Origin: an uncultured Blautia sp. | Lineage (GTDB): Bacteria; Bacillota; Clostridia; Lachnospirales; Lachnospiraceae | NCBI GenBank assembly: GCA_934378195.1 | Contig: CAKRPO010000048.1 | Coordinates: 1-17,662, forward strand | Reading direction: 5' to 3' | Length of the DNA stretch: 17,662 nt | Part shown: one piece after another, positions 6,154-14,245 of the stretch | Layout: every line of letters starts with the position of its first letter | Position numbering within the stretch: position 1 is the first letter of the stretch | Notes under the pieces: generated by a model | What the model was told of the DNA's origin: nothing | Databases searched by the model: none | What the model saw: only the letters and a program-made list of their open reading frames with translations | Made by a program: the position numbers and the translations under genes

Positions 6154-6165
6154 ACACATTATGTT
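6136..6165 (+). promoter_or_regulatory. Weak candidate promoter for glgX
   Basis: CTGACA (6136-6141) and TATGTT (6160-6165) are spaced 18 bp apart, straddling the uraA stop codon. A transcript from here would still run through the hairpin at 6192-6220 before reaching glgX. The -10 is poor. Confidence 0.25.
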
Positions 6166-6191
6166 TTGCAAATACGTAACACGAATAATTT

Positions 6192-6220
6192 CCCGGTCTG
6201 AGCACTCAGGCCGGGATTTT
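6192..6220 (+). terminator. Terminator between uraA and glgX
   Basis: The stem CCCGGTCTGAG/CTCAGGCCGGG (11 positions, one T-G pair) has a very tight loop and is followed by ATTTT. It starts about 39 nt after the uraA stop. Its T run ends only about 16 nt before the likely glgX ATG, so glgX needs read-through or an internal promoter. The hairpin could also act as an attenuator. Confidence 0.75.
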
Positions 6221-6236
6221 GGAAATGGAGAAAGAA

Positions 6237-8372
6237 ATGAAATCCTATCATCAGAAATTTGTATCCGATCACCCTTATGAATCTGTCCCTATGGCAGAGA
6301 TTGCAGGTTTTCCGGTCCGTCCTGGTGTCTATGACCTGAACGGTGCCACCCCTCTGCAGAATGGTGTAAATTTCACCATCCATACCTGTGGCGGAACTTC
6401 CTGTGAACTGCTTCTGTTCCATCGCGCGCAGGAAGAGCCATTTGCCGTGCTTCCTTTCCCGGAAGCTTACAAGATCGGGGATGTCTATTCGATGATCGTA
6501 TATGGGCTGAACATCGACGAATTTGAATATGCTTATCGTGTTGACGGTCCATACTGTCCGGAAAAGGGACTCCTTTTTGACAAAAACAAAATCCTGCTGG
6601 ATCCATATGCCAAAGCAGTAGCCGGACAGCGTACCTGGGGAATCCGCTGGGATCACACCTATCACGCGCGTGTTGTCAAAGACCGTTTCGACTGGGGCGA
6701 TATGCCACAGTCCAAAAAGGAGCTCTGTGACCTGATCATTTATGAGCTTCATGTGCGTGACTTCACACATCATCCATCTTCCGGGGTGCAGCATCGTGGA
6801 ACTTTTTCCGGTCTGATGGAAAAGATTCCTTATCTGAAAGAACTCGGGATCAATGCGGTCGAGCTGATGCCGATCTTTGAATTCGACGAAACAATGAACT
6901 CCCGTACAGTAGATGGCCGGCAGCTTCTTGAATGCTGGGGATACAATACAGTTGGTTTTTTTGCACCAAACAGCAGCTATGCTGCCGCCAATGAACACAA
7001 TCGTGAGGGTACAGAATTAAAAACTCTGATCAAAGAGCTTCACGCCAATGGAATCGAAGTTATTCTGGATGTTGTTTTTAACCATACCGCTGAAGGCAAT
7101 GAGAAGGGAAATACCTTCAGTTTCAAGGGATTTGACAATAACATTTACTATATGCTGACTCCGGACGGAAATTATTATAATTTCAGCGGTTGTGGAAATA
7201 CGCTCAACTGCAATCATCCGGTCGTTCAGCAGCTGATCCTGGAATGTCTGCGTTACTGGACGATCAATTATCGTGTCGATGGTTTCCGTTTCGACCTTGC
7301 AAGTATCCTTGGACGAAATGAAGATGGTTCTCCTATGAACAATCCTCCTCTTCTGCGTACGCTTGCCAATGACCCGATCTTAAGCAATGTAAAACTGATT
7401 GCTGAGGCATGGGATGCCGGCGGTCTTTACCAGGTGGGAAGTTTCCCTGCCAGTGGACGCTGGGCAGAATGGAACGGCAGATATCGTGACGCGCTCAGAA
7501 GTTACCTGAAAGGTGATTCCTGGAACGCATGGGATGCTGCATGGAGCATCTCTGGTTCCGGTGATCTCTATGGTGGTTTTTATGATAACAATACGCATAG
7601 TAATTATGCCGGCTACAATTCCTGTGTCAATTTTCTGACCTGTCATGATGGATTCACGTTGTATGACCTATATGCTTATAATGACAAGCATAATGAAGCA
7701 AATGGATGGAATAATACGGATGGTGCGAACGACAATCGTAGCTGGAACTGTGGTGCAGAAGGTGAAACGGATGATCCGGAAGTTCTTGCATTGCGCCGCC
7801 GAATGATTCGAAATGCCTGTGCTGTGCTGATGTGCAGCCGTGGTACACCAATGTTCCTGGCCGGTGATGAATTTGGAAATACGAAGTTTGGAAATAACAA
7901 CAGTTACTGTCAGGACAATATCACTTCGTGGCTGGACTGGCGCATGCTTGAGAAGAACCGGGATCTGTTTGAATTCTTTAAGTTTATGATTGCATTCCGC
8001 AAAAAGCATCCGGTTATCCACAAACAGCTCCCGACTTCGGTCTGTGGAATGGATCCTATCCACACGCATAATCTTAATGCAGAGGAAATGGATATTCCGC
8101 GTGATGCGCGTACATTCTGCGTGAGCTTCGCCGGATATGATAAAGAGAATGGCAAAGATGACCTGATCTATATAGCAGTTAATACGTTCTGGGAAGATGT
8201 CACGATCACTCTTCCGAATCTTCACGGAAGGGGCGCATGGCATTTGAGCGTCAATACGTATGGAGACGGTAATGGACAATATTGCTATCCGGAAGGCCAG
8301 GAAGCAAGAATCGACGGAAGCTTCGTGATGAGGCCGAGAAGCGTAGCAGTGTTCACCGGACGGGATTACTAA
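6237..8372 (+). CDS. glgX: Glycogen debranching enzyme, GlgX/isoamylase type (GH13)
   Basis: A cytosolic alpha-1,6-glucosidase of about 711 aa that removes branches from phosphorylase-limit glycogen. An N-terminal CBM48/isoamylase-N domain (about 25-130) precedes the GH13 barrel. The four conserved regions are present: DVVFNH (about 278-283), GFRFDLA with nucleophile Asp353, IAEAWDAGG with acid/base Glu390, and TCHDGFTLYDL with Asp471. The AGDEFGNTKFGNNNSYCQDN segment matches GlgX-type enzymes. The start chosen is ATG 6237, which has GGAG 6 nt upstream; in-frame alternatives are ATG 6225 and TTG 6219, the latter inside the terminator T run. No other glycogen genes are adjacent. Pullulanase or isoamylase is the main alternative name. 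Confidence 0.92.
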   Translation: MKSYHQKFVSDHPYESVPMAEIAGFPVRPGVYDLNGATPLQNGVNFTIHTCGGTSCELLLFHRAQEEPFAVLPFPEAYKIGDVYSMIVYGLNIDEFEYAYRVDGPYCPEKGLLFDKNKILLDPYAKAVAGQRTWGIRWDHTYHARVVKDRFDWGDMPQSKKELCDLIIYELHVRDFTHHPSSGVQHRGTFSGLMEKIPYLKELGINAVELMPIFEFDETMNSRTVDGRQLLECWGYNTVGFFAPNSSYAAANEHNREGTELKTLIKELHANGIEVILDVVFNHTAEGNEKGNTFSFKGFDNNIYYMLTPDGNYYNFSGCGNTLNCNHPVVQQLILECLRYWTINYRVDGFRFDLASILGRNEDGSPMNNPPLLRTLANDPILSNVKLIAEAWDAGGLYQVGSFPASGRWAEWNGRYRDALRSYLKGDSWNAWDAAWSISGSGDLYGGFYDNNTHSNYAGYNSCVNFLTCHDGFTLYDLYAYNDKHNEANGWNNTDGANDNRSWNCGAEGETDDPEVLALRRRMIRNACAVLMCSRGTPMFLAGDEFGNTKFGNNNSYCQDNITSWLDWRMLEKNRDLFEFFKFMIAFRKKHPVIHKQLPTSVCGMDPIHTHNLNAEEMDIPRDARTFCVSFAGYDKENGKDDLIYIAVNTFWEDVTITLPNLHGRGAWHLSVNTYGDGNGQYCYPEGQEARIDGSFVMRPRSVAVFTGRDY

Positions 8373-8456
8373 ATAGAGAATTAAAACAAAAGCGTATTCT
8401 CTGTACATCAAAGACTGCCTGCTAGAAAACGGCTTCGGAATTCAGAAACACTCTCA

Positions 8457-8690
8457 CAAAATCTCTTATATTACAACATATCGAGTACTGAAACGGCTTC
8501 AGAGTCGAGAAATACTAAGGATATAATCTGTCTGCTAAAATCATGAAGAAAAAGCACATAACTCGCCAAAAGGCTCAAACAATGTGCTTTTTCTCCATAA
8601 CGCAGCCAGAATATCTCCAAGTATTTCTATGAACTCTTGCAGATGTTTCTGTACTCGATATTTTTATATATAACAATATTTTTGTTTTGC
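8457..8690 (+). repeat. Long foldback (near-palindromic) element A
   Basis: An imperfect inverted repeat of about 235 nt centred near 8570. The outer arms contain the exact 11-bp match ATATCGAGTAC (8478-8488) / GTACTCGATAT (8651-8661), followed by shared blocks such as GAAATACT, and the innermost 13-bp perfect stem AGAAAAAGCACAT (8547-8559) / ATGTGCTTTTTCT (8582-8594). The loop holds AACTCGC...GCTCAAACA. The limits of the weaker outer arms (about 8457 and 8690) are approximate. The core stem with its T-rich right arm probably also terminates glgX transcription. It is homologous by eye to element B read on the minus strand. Confidence 0.7.
8547..8594 (+). terminator. Inner stem of element A, possible glgX terminator
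   Basis: A 13-bp perfect stem has a right arm that includes TTTTT (8588-8592), with a small inner GCC-AAAA-GGC hairpin in the 22-nt loop. It lies about 175 nt after the glgX stop. It may work as a terminator, but the T run lies within the stem, so this is less certain than the others. Confidence 0.4.
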
Positions 8691-8696
8691 AAGGTG

Positions 8697-8725
8697 TGCT
8701 CCGGATCGCGCTTCGCGCTGGGAGT
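8697..8725. other. GC-rich hairpin after the rpn stop codon
   Basis: GTGCTCC-ggat-cGCGC-ttc-GCGC-tg-GGAG folds as a nested hairpin (CTCC/GGAG outside, GCGC/GCGC inside). On the minus strand it begins about 25 nt after the rpn stop. No T run follows, so it may protect or end the 3' end of the rpn mRNA without being a classical terminator. Confidence 0.5.
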
Positions 8726-8750
8726 TTCCATAATGTCAATAAAATACATT

Positions 8751-8951
8751 TTACTTATTGAGCCATTGATGGATGGTATCTTCATCTACTTTAAGAACTC
8801 TTGCAATTTTTTCAATTGAATCTCCCTCTTTAAAAAGTAATACTGCTGTTTCTTTCGCTTTACTCTCTTCGCCTGCATCAAAACCTGCTCCATATTCTGC
8901 TCTCCGGAGTTTCTTTTCTTCCTCTTCTTTGTCATATTCAAATATACTCAT
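8751..8951 (-). CDS. Possible intragenic RpnS-like product (C-terminal 66 aa of Rpn)
   Basis: Inside rpn, in the same frame, GGAGG (8964-8960) stands exactly 8 nt before ATG (8951-8949). This is a better-placed Shine-Dalgarno than the one at the full-length start. It would produce MSIFEYDKEEEEKK... to the common stop: a 66-aa, charged polypeptide containing an acidic/basic helix and the terminal helix-turn-helix-like segment, without the nuclease core. In E. coli, rpn genes are reported to encode small C-terminal proteins (RpnS) from internal starts that inhibit the full-length nuclease; this would be the equivalent. It remains a prediction: the codons NRVEVIAM could create the site by chance. 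Confidence 0.4.
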   Translation of the reverse strand: MSIFEYDKEEEEKKLRRAEYGAGFDAGEESKAKETAVLLFKEGDSIEKIARVLKVDEDTIHQWLNK

Positions 8952-9674
8952 CGCGATAACCTCCACCCGGTTCTTTCGTAAAAAATCACTCAGGATTCCC
9001 TCTCGAATGCACTCATCTACTGCACGTTCTACAGCTGCATCCAAATTCATTTCTCTTGTGTATTTACGTACTTTTGCCACATATTGCGCATATTCCCTCA
9101 GTATCTGGCACTGCGCCATCAACTCTTTATTGTGGCCTTCATTGATATTCAACGTAACCACTTTTAATTCCAGCCTCGGTTCTCCTGTCAGATTTTCATA
9201 TGCCTCGGACAGTGCATTCTCCCAACGATCCTCTGCCTTCTCAGTTCCGTTATAAAAGACTATAAAATACGGTGCCGGTATCTTTTGAAGTACAGAAGAA
9301 TACAAAGACTTATGATCAATCACTTTCTGATATTCACTGGATATGTAAAACAAATCCCTCAACGGCATATTCGGATTGTACGTCGACTGATGCTCGTACA
9401 AAAATAAATTCGTATCGATGATGAATGCCAGGTCATTCTTCATTCCCATATAGATTGCATTTTCCAGTGTCACAATCTCCAGATCTTCCGGATTTTCATA
9501 CGCAGTTCCATTCACTGCATTATACAGTGACAATAGATTCTCCCTGTCTGAAAACAGCATCCGGAATATGGTATCCTTGTACTTCCTGTTCGCTGTCGGC
9601 ATACTCCCCTGTCTTCTTTTCACAGACTGATTTTTCTTTGTTGTGACTTTACGATTCTTTTTGTTTTTTGCCAT
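8751..9674 (-). CDS. Rpn family PD-(D/E)XK nuclease / putative transposase
   Basis: A protein of about 307 aa of the Rpn (recombination-promoting nuclease, Transposase_31) family. A basic leader (MAKNKKNRKVTTKKNQS) precedes the DTIFRMLFSDRENLLSLYNA segment typical of this family. The nuclease core is MKNDLAFIID87-TNLFLYE94-H-Q96, the Rpn version of D...ExK in which Gln replaces Lys, followed by PLRDLFYISSEYQ. The C-terminal part is charged and ends in a helix-turn-helix-like GDSIEKIARVLKVDEDTIHQWLNK (284-307, in two stretches). The start is placed at the ATG 9674 before the basic leader; an in-frame ATG at 9737 adds 21 residues. The gene stands alone between the convergent glgX and ara operons, flanked by foldback elements A and B. 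Relatives are DNA endonucleases linked to recombination and phage defence; the role here is inferred. Confidence 0.88.
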   Translation of the reverse strand: MAKNKKNRKVTTKKNQSVKRRQGSMPTANRKYKDTIFRMLFSDRENLLSLYNAVNGTAYENPEDLEIVTLENAIYMGMKNDLAFIIDTNLFLYEHQSTYNPNMPLRDLFYISSEYQKVIDHKSLYSSVLQKIPAPYFIVFYNGTEKAEDRWENALSEAYENLTGEPRLELKVVTLNINEGHNKELMAQCQILREYAQYVAKVRKYTREMNLDAAVERAVDECIREGILSDFLRKNRVEVIAMSIFEYDKEEEEKKLRRAEYGAGFDAGEESKAKETAVLLFKEGDSIEKIARVLKVDEDTIHQWLNK

Positions 9675-9847
9675 AGGCACTACTTCCTGTCCCTGCAGGA
9701 TATGAGAACATAAAGCACTAACAAACATTACCCTCAAAACCCCTGCTTTTCTTGTTTATTTAGATTAAAAGCATGGATTTCTGAAGTGAATTAAGAAAAA
9801 TAGACGGCATCATCGCCCTGAACTCATAGAAAATATGCTTTGTATTT

Positions 9848-9876
9848 ATAGTACTGTTTGCTCTAACCAATGTCAA
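9848..9876 (-). promoter_or_regulatory. Promoter of rpn
   Basis: On the minus strand, a perfect -35 box TTGACA (9876-9871) is spaced 17 bp from TACTAT (9853-9848, 4/6). The predicted start is near 9841, leaving a long leader of about 167 nt before the ATG at 9674. Between 9877 and 9970 I see only A/T-rich sequence with no gene. Confidence 0.55.
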
Positions 9877-9970
9877 TAGACTTTATAAAAAATTAATTGA
9901 TATATAACGTAAGATGGTATCTCCACTTGCAACCACCAGTAGCCTTCACCCTTACCCCAGCTAAAGTACA

Positions 9971-10243
9971 GTGAGAAAGAGAAAAGAAAAACTCCAGTCA
10001 GGGACTCCTGTGATTATCATCTGAAACTGGTTCGCCTGAAAAAATTCGTCCAAGTATCGGAATGTACAGGTTTTTGCGTTGATACAGAAAATGCTGCTGT
10101 CTGAGCGTAGCGAGTTCAGTATTTTCTGTATCGTTTTTAGCAAAGTTCTGTACTTCCTGATACTTTAGAATTTTTGAATTGAACCATGTTCAGATGATAA
10201 CTCACAGGCCTCCCACTGGAGTCTGCTTTTCTTAATTTCTCAC
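9971..10243 (-). repeat. Long foldback (near-palindromic) element B
   Basis: A 273-nt imperfect inverted repeat. The ends GTGAGAAA (9971) and TTTCTCAC (10243) match. Arms pair through ACTCCAGT, CCTGTGA, TATCATCTGAA and GGTTC blocks (about 9990-10034 with 10178-10225), then AAGTATC, TGTACAG and GATACAGAAAAT/ATTTTCTGTATC near the centre (10080-10133). The loop, read on the minus strand, is AACTCGC-TAC-GCTCAGACA. It starts 14 nt after the araD stop, and on the minus strand the closing arm is followed by GAGTTTTTCTTTTC, so it can also serve as the ara operon's 3' end. A 60-codon open frame inside it has no ribosome binding site that I can support. Confidence 0.78.
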
Positions 10244-10256
10244 CGGGAATCCTTTA

Positions 10257-10952
10257 TCATCTTTTGATCTGTCCATAATAAGCATTTTCGCCATGTTTCC
10301 GGTAATAATGCTTATCCTGCAGTTCCTGTGGTGCCGGCTCCACATGTGGATTGATCAGCTCGCATCTACATGCCATCTTGGCTACTTCTTCAAGTACAAC
10401 CGCATTATGTACTGCCTCATGCGCATCTTTGCCCCATGTAAACGGTCCATGATTCTTGCAGAGTACTGCCGGAACAGCCTCATAATCACGTTTTCTGAAA
10501 TAATCCGCGATCAGGACACCTGTATTCTTCTCATAAGCTTCCTCAATTTCTTCCTTTGTCAGGTTACGCACACATGGAACTTCTCCATAAATATAATCCG
10601 CATGCGTTGTTCCATAACATGGAATAGATCTGCCGGCCTGTGCCCAGCTCGTTGCCCATTCAGAATGCGTATGCACGATTCCTCCGATATTCGGAAATTC
10701 ATTATAAAGAACCACATGTGTCGGAGTATCTGAAGATGGATTATACTCTCCTTCTACCTTATTTCCCTCAAGGTCTACAACAACCATATCTTCCGGTCTC
10801 AGCTTGTCATACTCCACACCACTCGGTTTGATAACAAACAATCCCTTCTCACGATCAATACCACTGACATTGCCCCAGGTAAATGTTACAAGTCCATATT
10901 TCGGCAGATCCATATTTGCTTTATAAACTTCTTCTTTTAATTTCTCAAGCAT
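10257..10952 (-). CDS. araD: L-ribulose-5-phosphate 4-epimerase
   Basis: A 231-aa class II aldolase-fold enzyme that converts L-ribulose 5-phosphate to D-xylulose 5-phosphate, feeding the pentose phosphate pathway. It is the same length as E. coli AraD and collinear with it. TWGNVS (25-30) and KPSG (42-45) bind phosphate. Zinc ligands are H94 and H96 (HTHSEWAT) and H168 (NHGPFTWGK), with SSDTPTH (73-79) and THADY carrying D119 for catalysis, and a C-terminal AYYGQ. AAAGGAG lies 7 nt before the ATG. It is the last gene of the ara operon, separated from araB by 113 bp that contain a hairpin. Confidence 0.97.
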   Translation of the reverse strand: MLEKLKEEVYKANMDLPKYGLVTFTWGNVSGIDREKGLFVIKPSGVEYDKLRPEDMVVVDLEGNKVEGEYNPSSDTPTHVVLYNEFPNIGGIVHTHSEWATSWAQAGRSIPCYGTTHADYIYGEVPCVRNLTKEEIEEAYEKNTGVLIADYFRKRDYEAVPAVLCKNHGPFTWGKDAHEAVHNAVVLEEVAKMACRCELINPHVEPAPQELQDKHYYRKHGENAYYGQIKR

Positions 10953-10990
10953 ATTTTTTCTCCTTTACGCAGTTCTTTTATACAACGCAA

Positions 10991-11019
10991 GGGCACTGTG
11001 TCTTTCCTTCACAGTACCC
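10991..11019 (-). other. Intercistronic hairpin between araB and araD
   Basis: On the minus strand, GGGTACTGTG pairs with CACAGTGCCC (10 bp, one G-U) around a nine-base loop. No T run follows, so it is not a standard terminator. It lies between the araB stop and the araD ribosome binding site and could mark an mRNA processing or stability site that sets the AraD:AraB ratio. Confidence 0.65.
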
Positions 11020-11065
11020 TGCTGCCTTATTATTGCTGTTCACAGATGTTCTATTTGAATTTTTC

Positions 11066-12670
11066 TTACCAGATCTTGGATTCCACTGCTGCCCGTTCAA
11101 TCGGCAGACCTTTGAGATATCTGTCCATAAATTCATTAAATCCTCTGACGCCTTCCGGTTCCGGATCCAGAGTGCTTCCTTCGTTTCCGGCAAATACACG
11201 GTTATCAAGGAATTCATCCAGCGTCTCTCCGTCTTTCTTATCCACGAGATAAGCAGCCAGAAGTGCGATACCCCATGCGCCGCCTTCACCTGCGGTTGAC
11301 ATAACAGATACCGGTGCATTCACTGCATCTGCGAGGATCTGCTGTCCGACACCTTTCGTCTTGAACAGTCCGCCATGACCTAAAAGTCTGTCAATCTTGA
11401 CATGTTCCTGATCGATCAGGATATTTAAACCTACACGCATCGCTCCAAGGCAGGTGTAAAGATTGGTTCGCATAAAGTTTGCAAGTGTGAATTTACTCTC
11501 AGGAGAACGAACAAATAACGGACGGCCTTCCTCAAATCCTGTCATATGCTCTCCGGAGAAATAACAGTAGGACAGAAGTCCGCCGCAGTCCGGATCACCT
11601 TCCAGAGCTTTATTGTAAAGTGTTCCGAAAAGCTTGTTCATATCCACTTCCATTCCCATTGCTTCTGCAAATTCTTTGAATACATTTACCCATGCATTCA
11701 GGTCAGAAGTACAGTTATTGGAATGTGCCATGGCAACTGCATCACCAGCCGGTGTAGTTACCATATCAATCTCTTTGTATGGTTTGGAAAGTGCTTTCTC
11801 CAGAACGATCATTGCAAATACAGAAGTACCTGCCGAAACATTACCAGTGCGCTGTTTCACGCTGTTGGTTGCCACCATACCGGTTCCTGCATCACCTTCC
11901 GGTGGACACATCGGAATTCCGGCTTTGAGTTTTCCCGTAGGATCAAGGAATTTTGCTCCCTCTTCTGTCAGAGTACCTGCATCCTGTCCTGCAACCATAA
12001 CCTCTGGCATAATGTCACGGAGTTTCCATGGGAAACCATATGACTCTACCAGTTTATCAAATTTCTCAACCATCTCCTGGTTGTAATCTTTTGTCTCAGA
12101 ATCAACAGGGAACATTCCTGCTGCATCACCGATACCAAGTACACGTTTTCCTGTCAGCATACGGTGTACATAAGCTTCCAGTGTACACATGTAGTCGATA
12201 TCCTTCACGTGCTCTTCTCCATTCAGGATTGCCTGATACAAATGCGCAATGCTCCATCTCTGTGGAATATTGTACTGGAAAAGCTCCATCAGTTTCTCAG
12301 ATGCCTCTCCTGTGATATTATTTCTCCATGTACGGAATGGTACAAGAAGCTTTCCTTCTTTGTCAAACGGCATATAGCCATGCATCATGGCACTGATTCC
12401 AAGTGCTCCAACATTTGTCAGCTCTACATCGTATTTTTCCTGTACATCCTTCACCAGATCGCTGTAGCTGCCCTGAAGACCTTTTGTAATATCCTCCAGA
12501 GAGTATGTCCATACACCATTTTCATAGCGGTTTTCCCATTCATAGCTTCCTGATGCGATCGGATTATATTTGTCATCTACCAGAACCGCTTTGATTCTGG
12601 TAGATCCGAACTCTATTCCAAGTGCTGTTTTGTTGTTTAAAATAGCTGTCTTTGCTTCATTTACACCCAT
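11066..12670 (-). CDS. araB: FGGY-family sugar kinase, L-ribulokinase by context
   Basis: A 534-aa kinase of the FGGY/actin-like fold. The N-terminal phosphate-binding loop is [14 protein letters not shown], the sugar-site region contains MHGYMPFD and RTWRNN, a PPEGDAGTG motif precedes [12 protein letters not shown] (ATP site), and the C-terminal adenosine motif is [18 protein letters not shown]. It lies between araA and araD, so the substrate should be L-ribulose. It belongs to the shorter AraB-like branch seen in Bacteroides and Clostridia and is not closely collinear with E. coli AraB (566 aa); xylulokinase is the fallback name. The start is at 12670, with GGGAGG 7 nt upstream, rather than the in-frame ATG 66 bases earlier that overlaps araA. 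Confidence 0.87.
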   Translation of the reverse strand: MGVNEAKTAILNNKTALGIEFGSTRIKAVLVDDKYNPIASGSYEWENRYENGVWTYSLEDITKGLQGSYSDLVKDVQEKYDVELTNVGALGISAMMHGYMPFDKEGKLLVPFRTWRNNITGEASEKLMELFQYNIPQRWSIAHLYQAILNGEEHVKDIDYMCTLEAYVHRMLTGKRVLGIGDAAGMFPVDSETKDYNQEMVEKFDKLVESYGFPWKLRDIMPEVMVAGQDAGTLTEEGAKFLDPTGKLKAGIPMCPPEGDAGTGMVATNSVKQRTGNVSAGTSVFAMIVLEKALSKPYKEIDMVTTPAGDAVAMAHSNNCTSDLNAWVNVFKEFAEAMGMEVDMNKLFGTLYNKALEGDPDCGGLLSYCYFSGEHMTGFEEGRPLFVRSPESKFTLANFMRTNLYTCLGAMRVGLNILIDQEHVKIDRLLGHGGLFKTKGVGQQILADAVNAPVSVMSTAGEGGAWGIALLAAYLVDKKDGETLDEFLDNRVFAGNEGSTLDPEPEGVRGFNEFMDRYLKGLPIERAAVESKIW

Positions 12671-12713
12671 TGTAAATCCTCCCGACTTATGTGGTATTGT
12701 CACATCCGCCTTT

Positions 12714-14213
12714 TTATTTTCTGAATGCGACCTCATTCCATCTCAGCTCATTCTTAAAGTTGCGGATGGTTGTATCTTTGTCAATGTAGACAGCTTCGAT
12801 TCCCATTGCTGCTGCCCAGTCACCCATCTGTTCAGCAGTCAGATCATAGGAAAATGCAGTATGATGAGCACCGCCTGCGAGGATCCATGCCTCTGCTCCT
12901 GTTGCCAGATCCGGCTGTGGAGTCCAGAATGCACTTCCTACCGGAAGTTTCGGCATCGGTTTCTCTACCTTCTTGCACTCAACATCATTAATGATCAGAC
13001 GGAAACGGTCTCCCAGATCTACCAGAGAAGTAGCTACTGCCGGACCAGTCTTGGATGTAAATACAAGTCTTGCCGGATCCTCTCTGTCACCCATGGAAAG
13101 CGGGCATACCTTAATACCAATCTTGCCATCTGCGATGGTCGGGCAAACTTCCAGCATATGTGATTGAAGAATGCCTTCCTTACCCGGAACAAGATTGTAT
13201 GTATAATCTTCCATGAAAGAAGTTCCCTTCGCATCCTTCACGCCAGCAGTCATGATCTTCATCAGACGTACCATTGCTGCTGTCTTCCAGTCACCTTCCG
13301 CGCCGAATCCGTATCCCTTCTCCATCAGACGCTGCATTGCCAGTCCCGGAAGCTGCTGTAAGCCGCCAAGATCACCGAAATGAGTAACAACTGCCTGGTA
13401 ATTCTTTTCTTCCAGGAATCGCTCAAATCCAATCTCAATTGCTGCCTGTACTGCTACATGACGTTTGAATTCTTCCGGGTCTCTGCCCTCAAGAAGAATA
13501 TCATATTTATTATAATATTCTTCTACTAAAACATCAACATCTCCTTTAGAAACATCCTTCACATAATCGCATACTTCATTGATCGGATATGCATCAACTT
13601 CCCATCCAAATTTGATCTGTGCTTCTACTTTATCCCCTTCAGTAACAGCTACATTTCTCATGTTGTCGGCAACACGGCATACACGAATATGGCTGCTTTC
13701 CATGATACCTACAGCAGTACGCATCCAGGATGCCAGTCTTTCCTGAACTTTCTTATCAGCCCAGTGGCCTACGATTACTTTTCTTTCAATTCCCATGCGG
13801 GTAACAATATGACCATACTCTCTTCCACCATGTGCGGACTGGTTTTCATTCATGAAATCCATATCGATCGTGTCATATGGTATTTCTTCATTAAACTGTG
13901 TGTGCAGATGGCACAGCGGCTTTCTGTATTCTTTCAGACCAAGAATCCAGGATTTTGCCGGTGAGAAGGTATGCATCCATGTGATTATACCTGCACATTC
14001 ATCGTCTGCATTAGCCTCATTAAAAGTCTTACGGATCAGCTCATTTGTGATCAGTGTTGGCTTCCACACCAGTTCAAACGGAAGAACACCGGATTTATTC
14101 AGTTCTTCAACAATAATTCTGGAATGCTCTGCTACTTTTCTTAAGCACTCATCTCCATAAAGATCCTGTGACCCTGTACAAAACCAAAATTTATATTTTT
14201 TTCCTGTAAGCAT
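12714..14213 (-). CDS. araA: L-arabinose isomerase
   Basis: A 499-aa cytosolic enzyme, almost exactly the length of E. coli AraA, that interconverts L-arabinose and L-ribulose with Mn2+. The N-terminus [16 protein letters not shown] is diagnostic. The metal and catalytic residues align: E306 (GAEGDWK), E335 (SFMEDYTY), H352 ([10 protein letters not shown]) and H450 (GGAHHTAF). The start chosen is ATG 14213, preceded by GGAGG at an 11-nt spacing and giving the standard N-terminus. An upstream in-frame ATG (14249) overlaps the yjfF stop as ATGA and would add 12 residues. The araB start lies 43 bp downstream. Confidence 0.97.
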   Translation of the reverse strand: MLTGKKYKFWFCTGSQDLYGDECLRKVAEHSRIIVEELNKSGVLPFELVWKPTLITNELIRKTFNEANADDECAGIITWMHTFSPAKSWILGLKEYRKPLCHLHTQFNEEIPYDTIDMDFMNENQSAHGGREYGHIVTRMGIERKVIVGHWADKKVQERLASWMRTAVGIMESSHIRVCRVADNMRNVAVTEGDKVEAQIKFGWEVDAYPINEVCDYVKDVSKGDVDVLVEEYYNKYDILLEGRDPEEFKRHVAVQAAIEIGFERFLEEKNYQAVVTHFGDLGGLQQLPGLAMQRLMEKGYGFGAEGDWKTAAMVRLMKIMTAGVKDAKGTSFMEDYTYNLVPGKEGILQSHMLEVCPTIADGKIGIKVCPLSMGDREDPARLVFTSKTGPAVATSLVDLGDRFRLIINDVECKKVEKPMPKLPVGSAFWTPQPDLATGAEAWILAGGAHHTAFSYDLTAEQMGDWAAAMGIEAVYIDKDTTIRNFKNELRWNEVAFRK

Positions 14214-14245
14214 AATATTAAAATCCTCCATATATTTTTCTTTGA

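Noticed and set aside
6159..6998. Minus-strand open frame (279 codons) opposite the start of glgX
   Set aside because: It lies entirely antisense to the CBM48/GH13 coding sequence, with no promoter or ribosome binding site.
7668..8411. Minus-strand open frame (247 codons) opposite the end of glgX
   Set aside because: It is a shadow of glgX; its composition and lack of initiation signals argue against a gene.
9961..10143. 60-codon minus-strand frame inside element B
   Set aside because: It starts in the right arm and runs through the loop of a palindrome, has no ribosome binding site, and element A has no matching frame.
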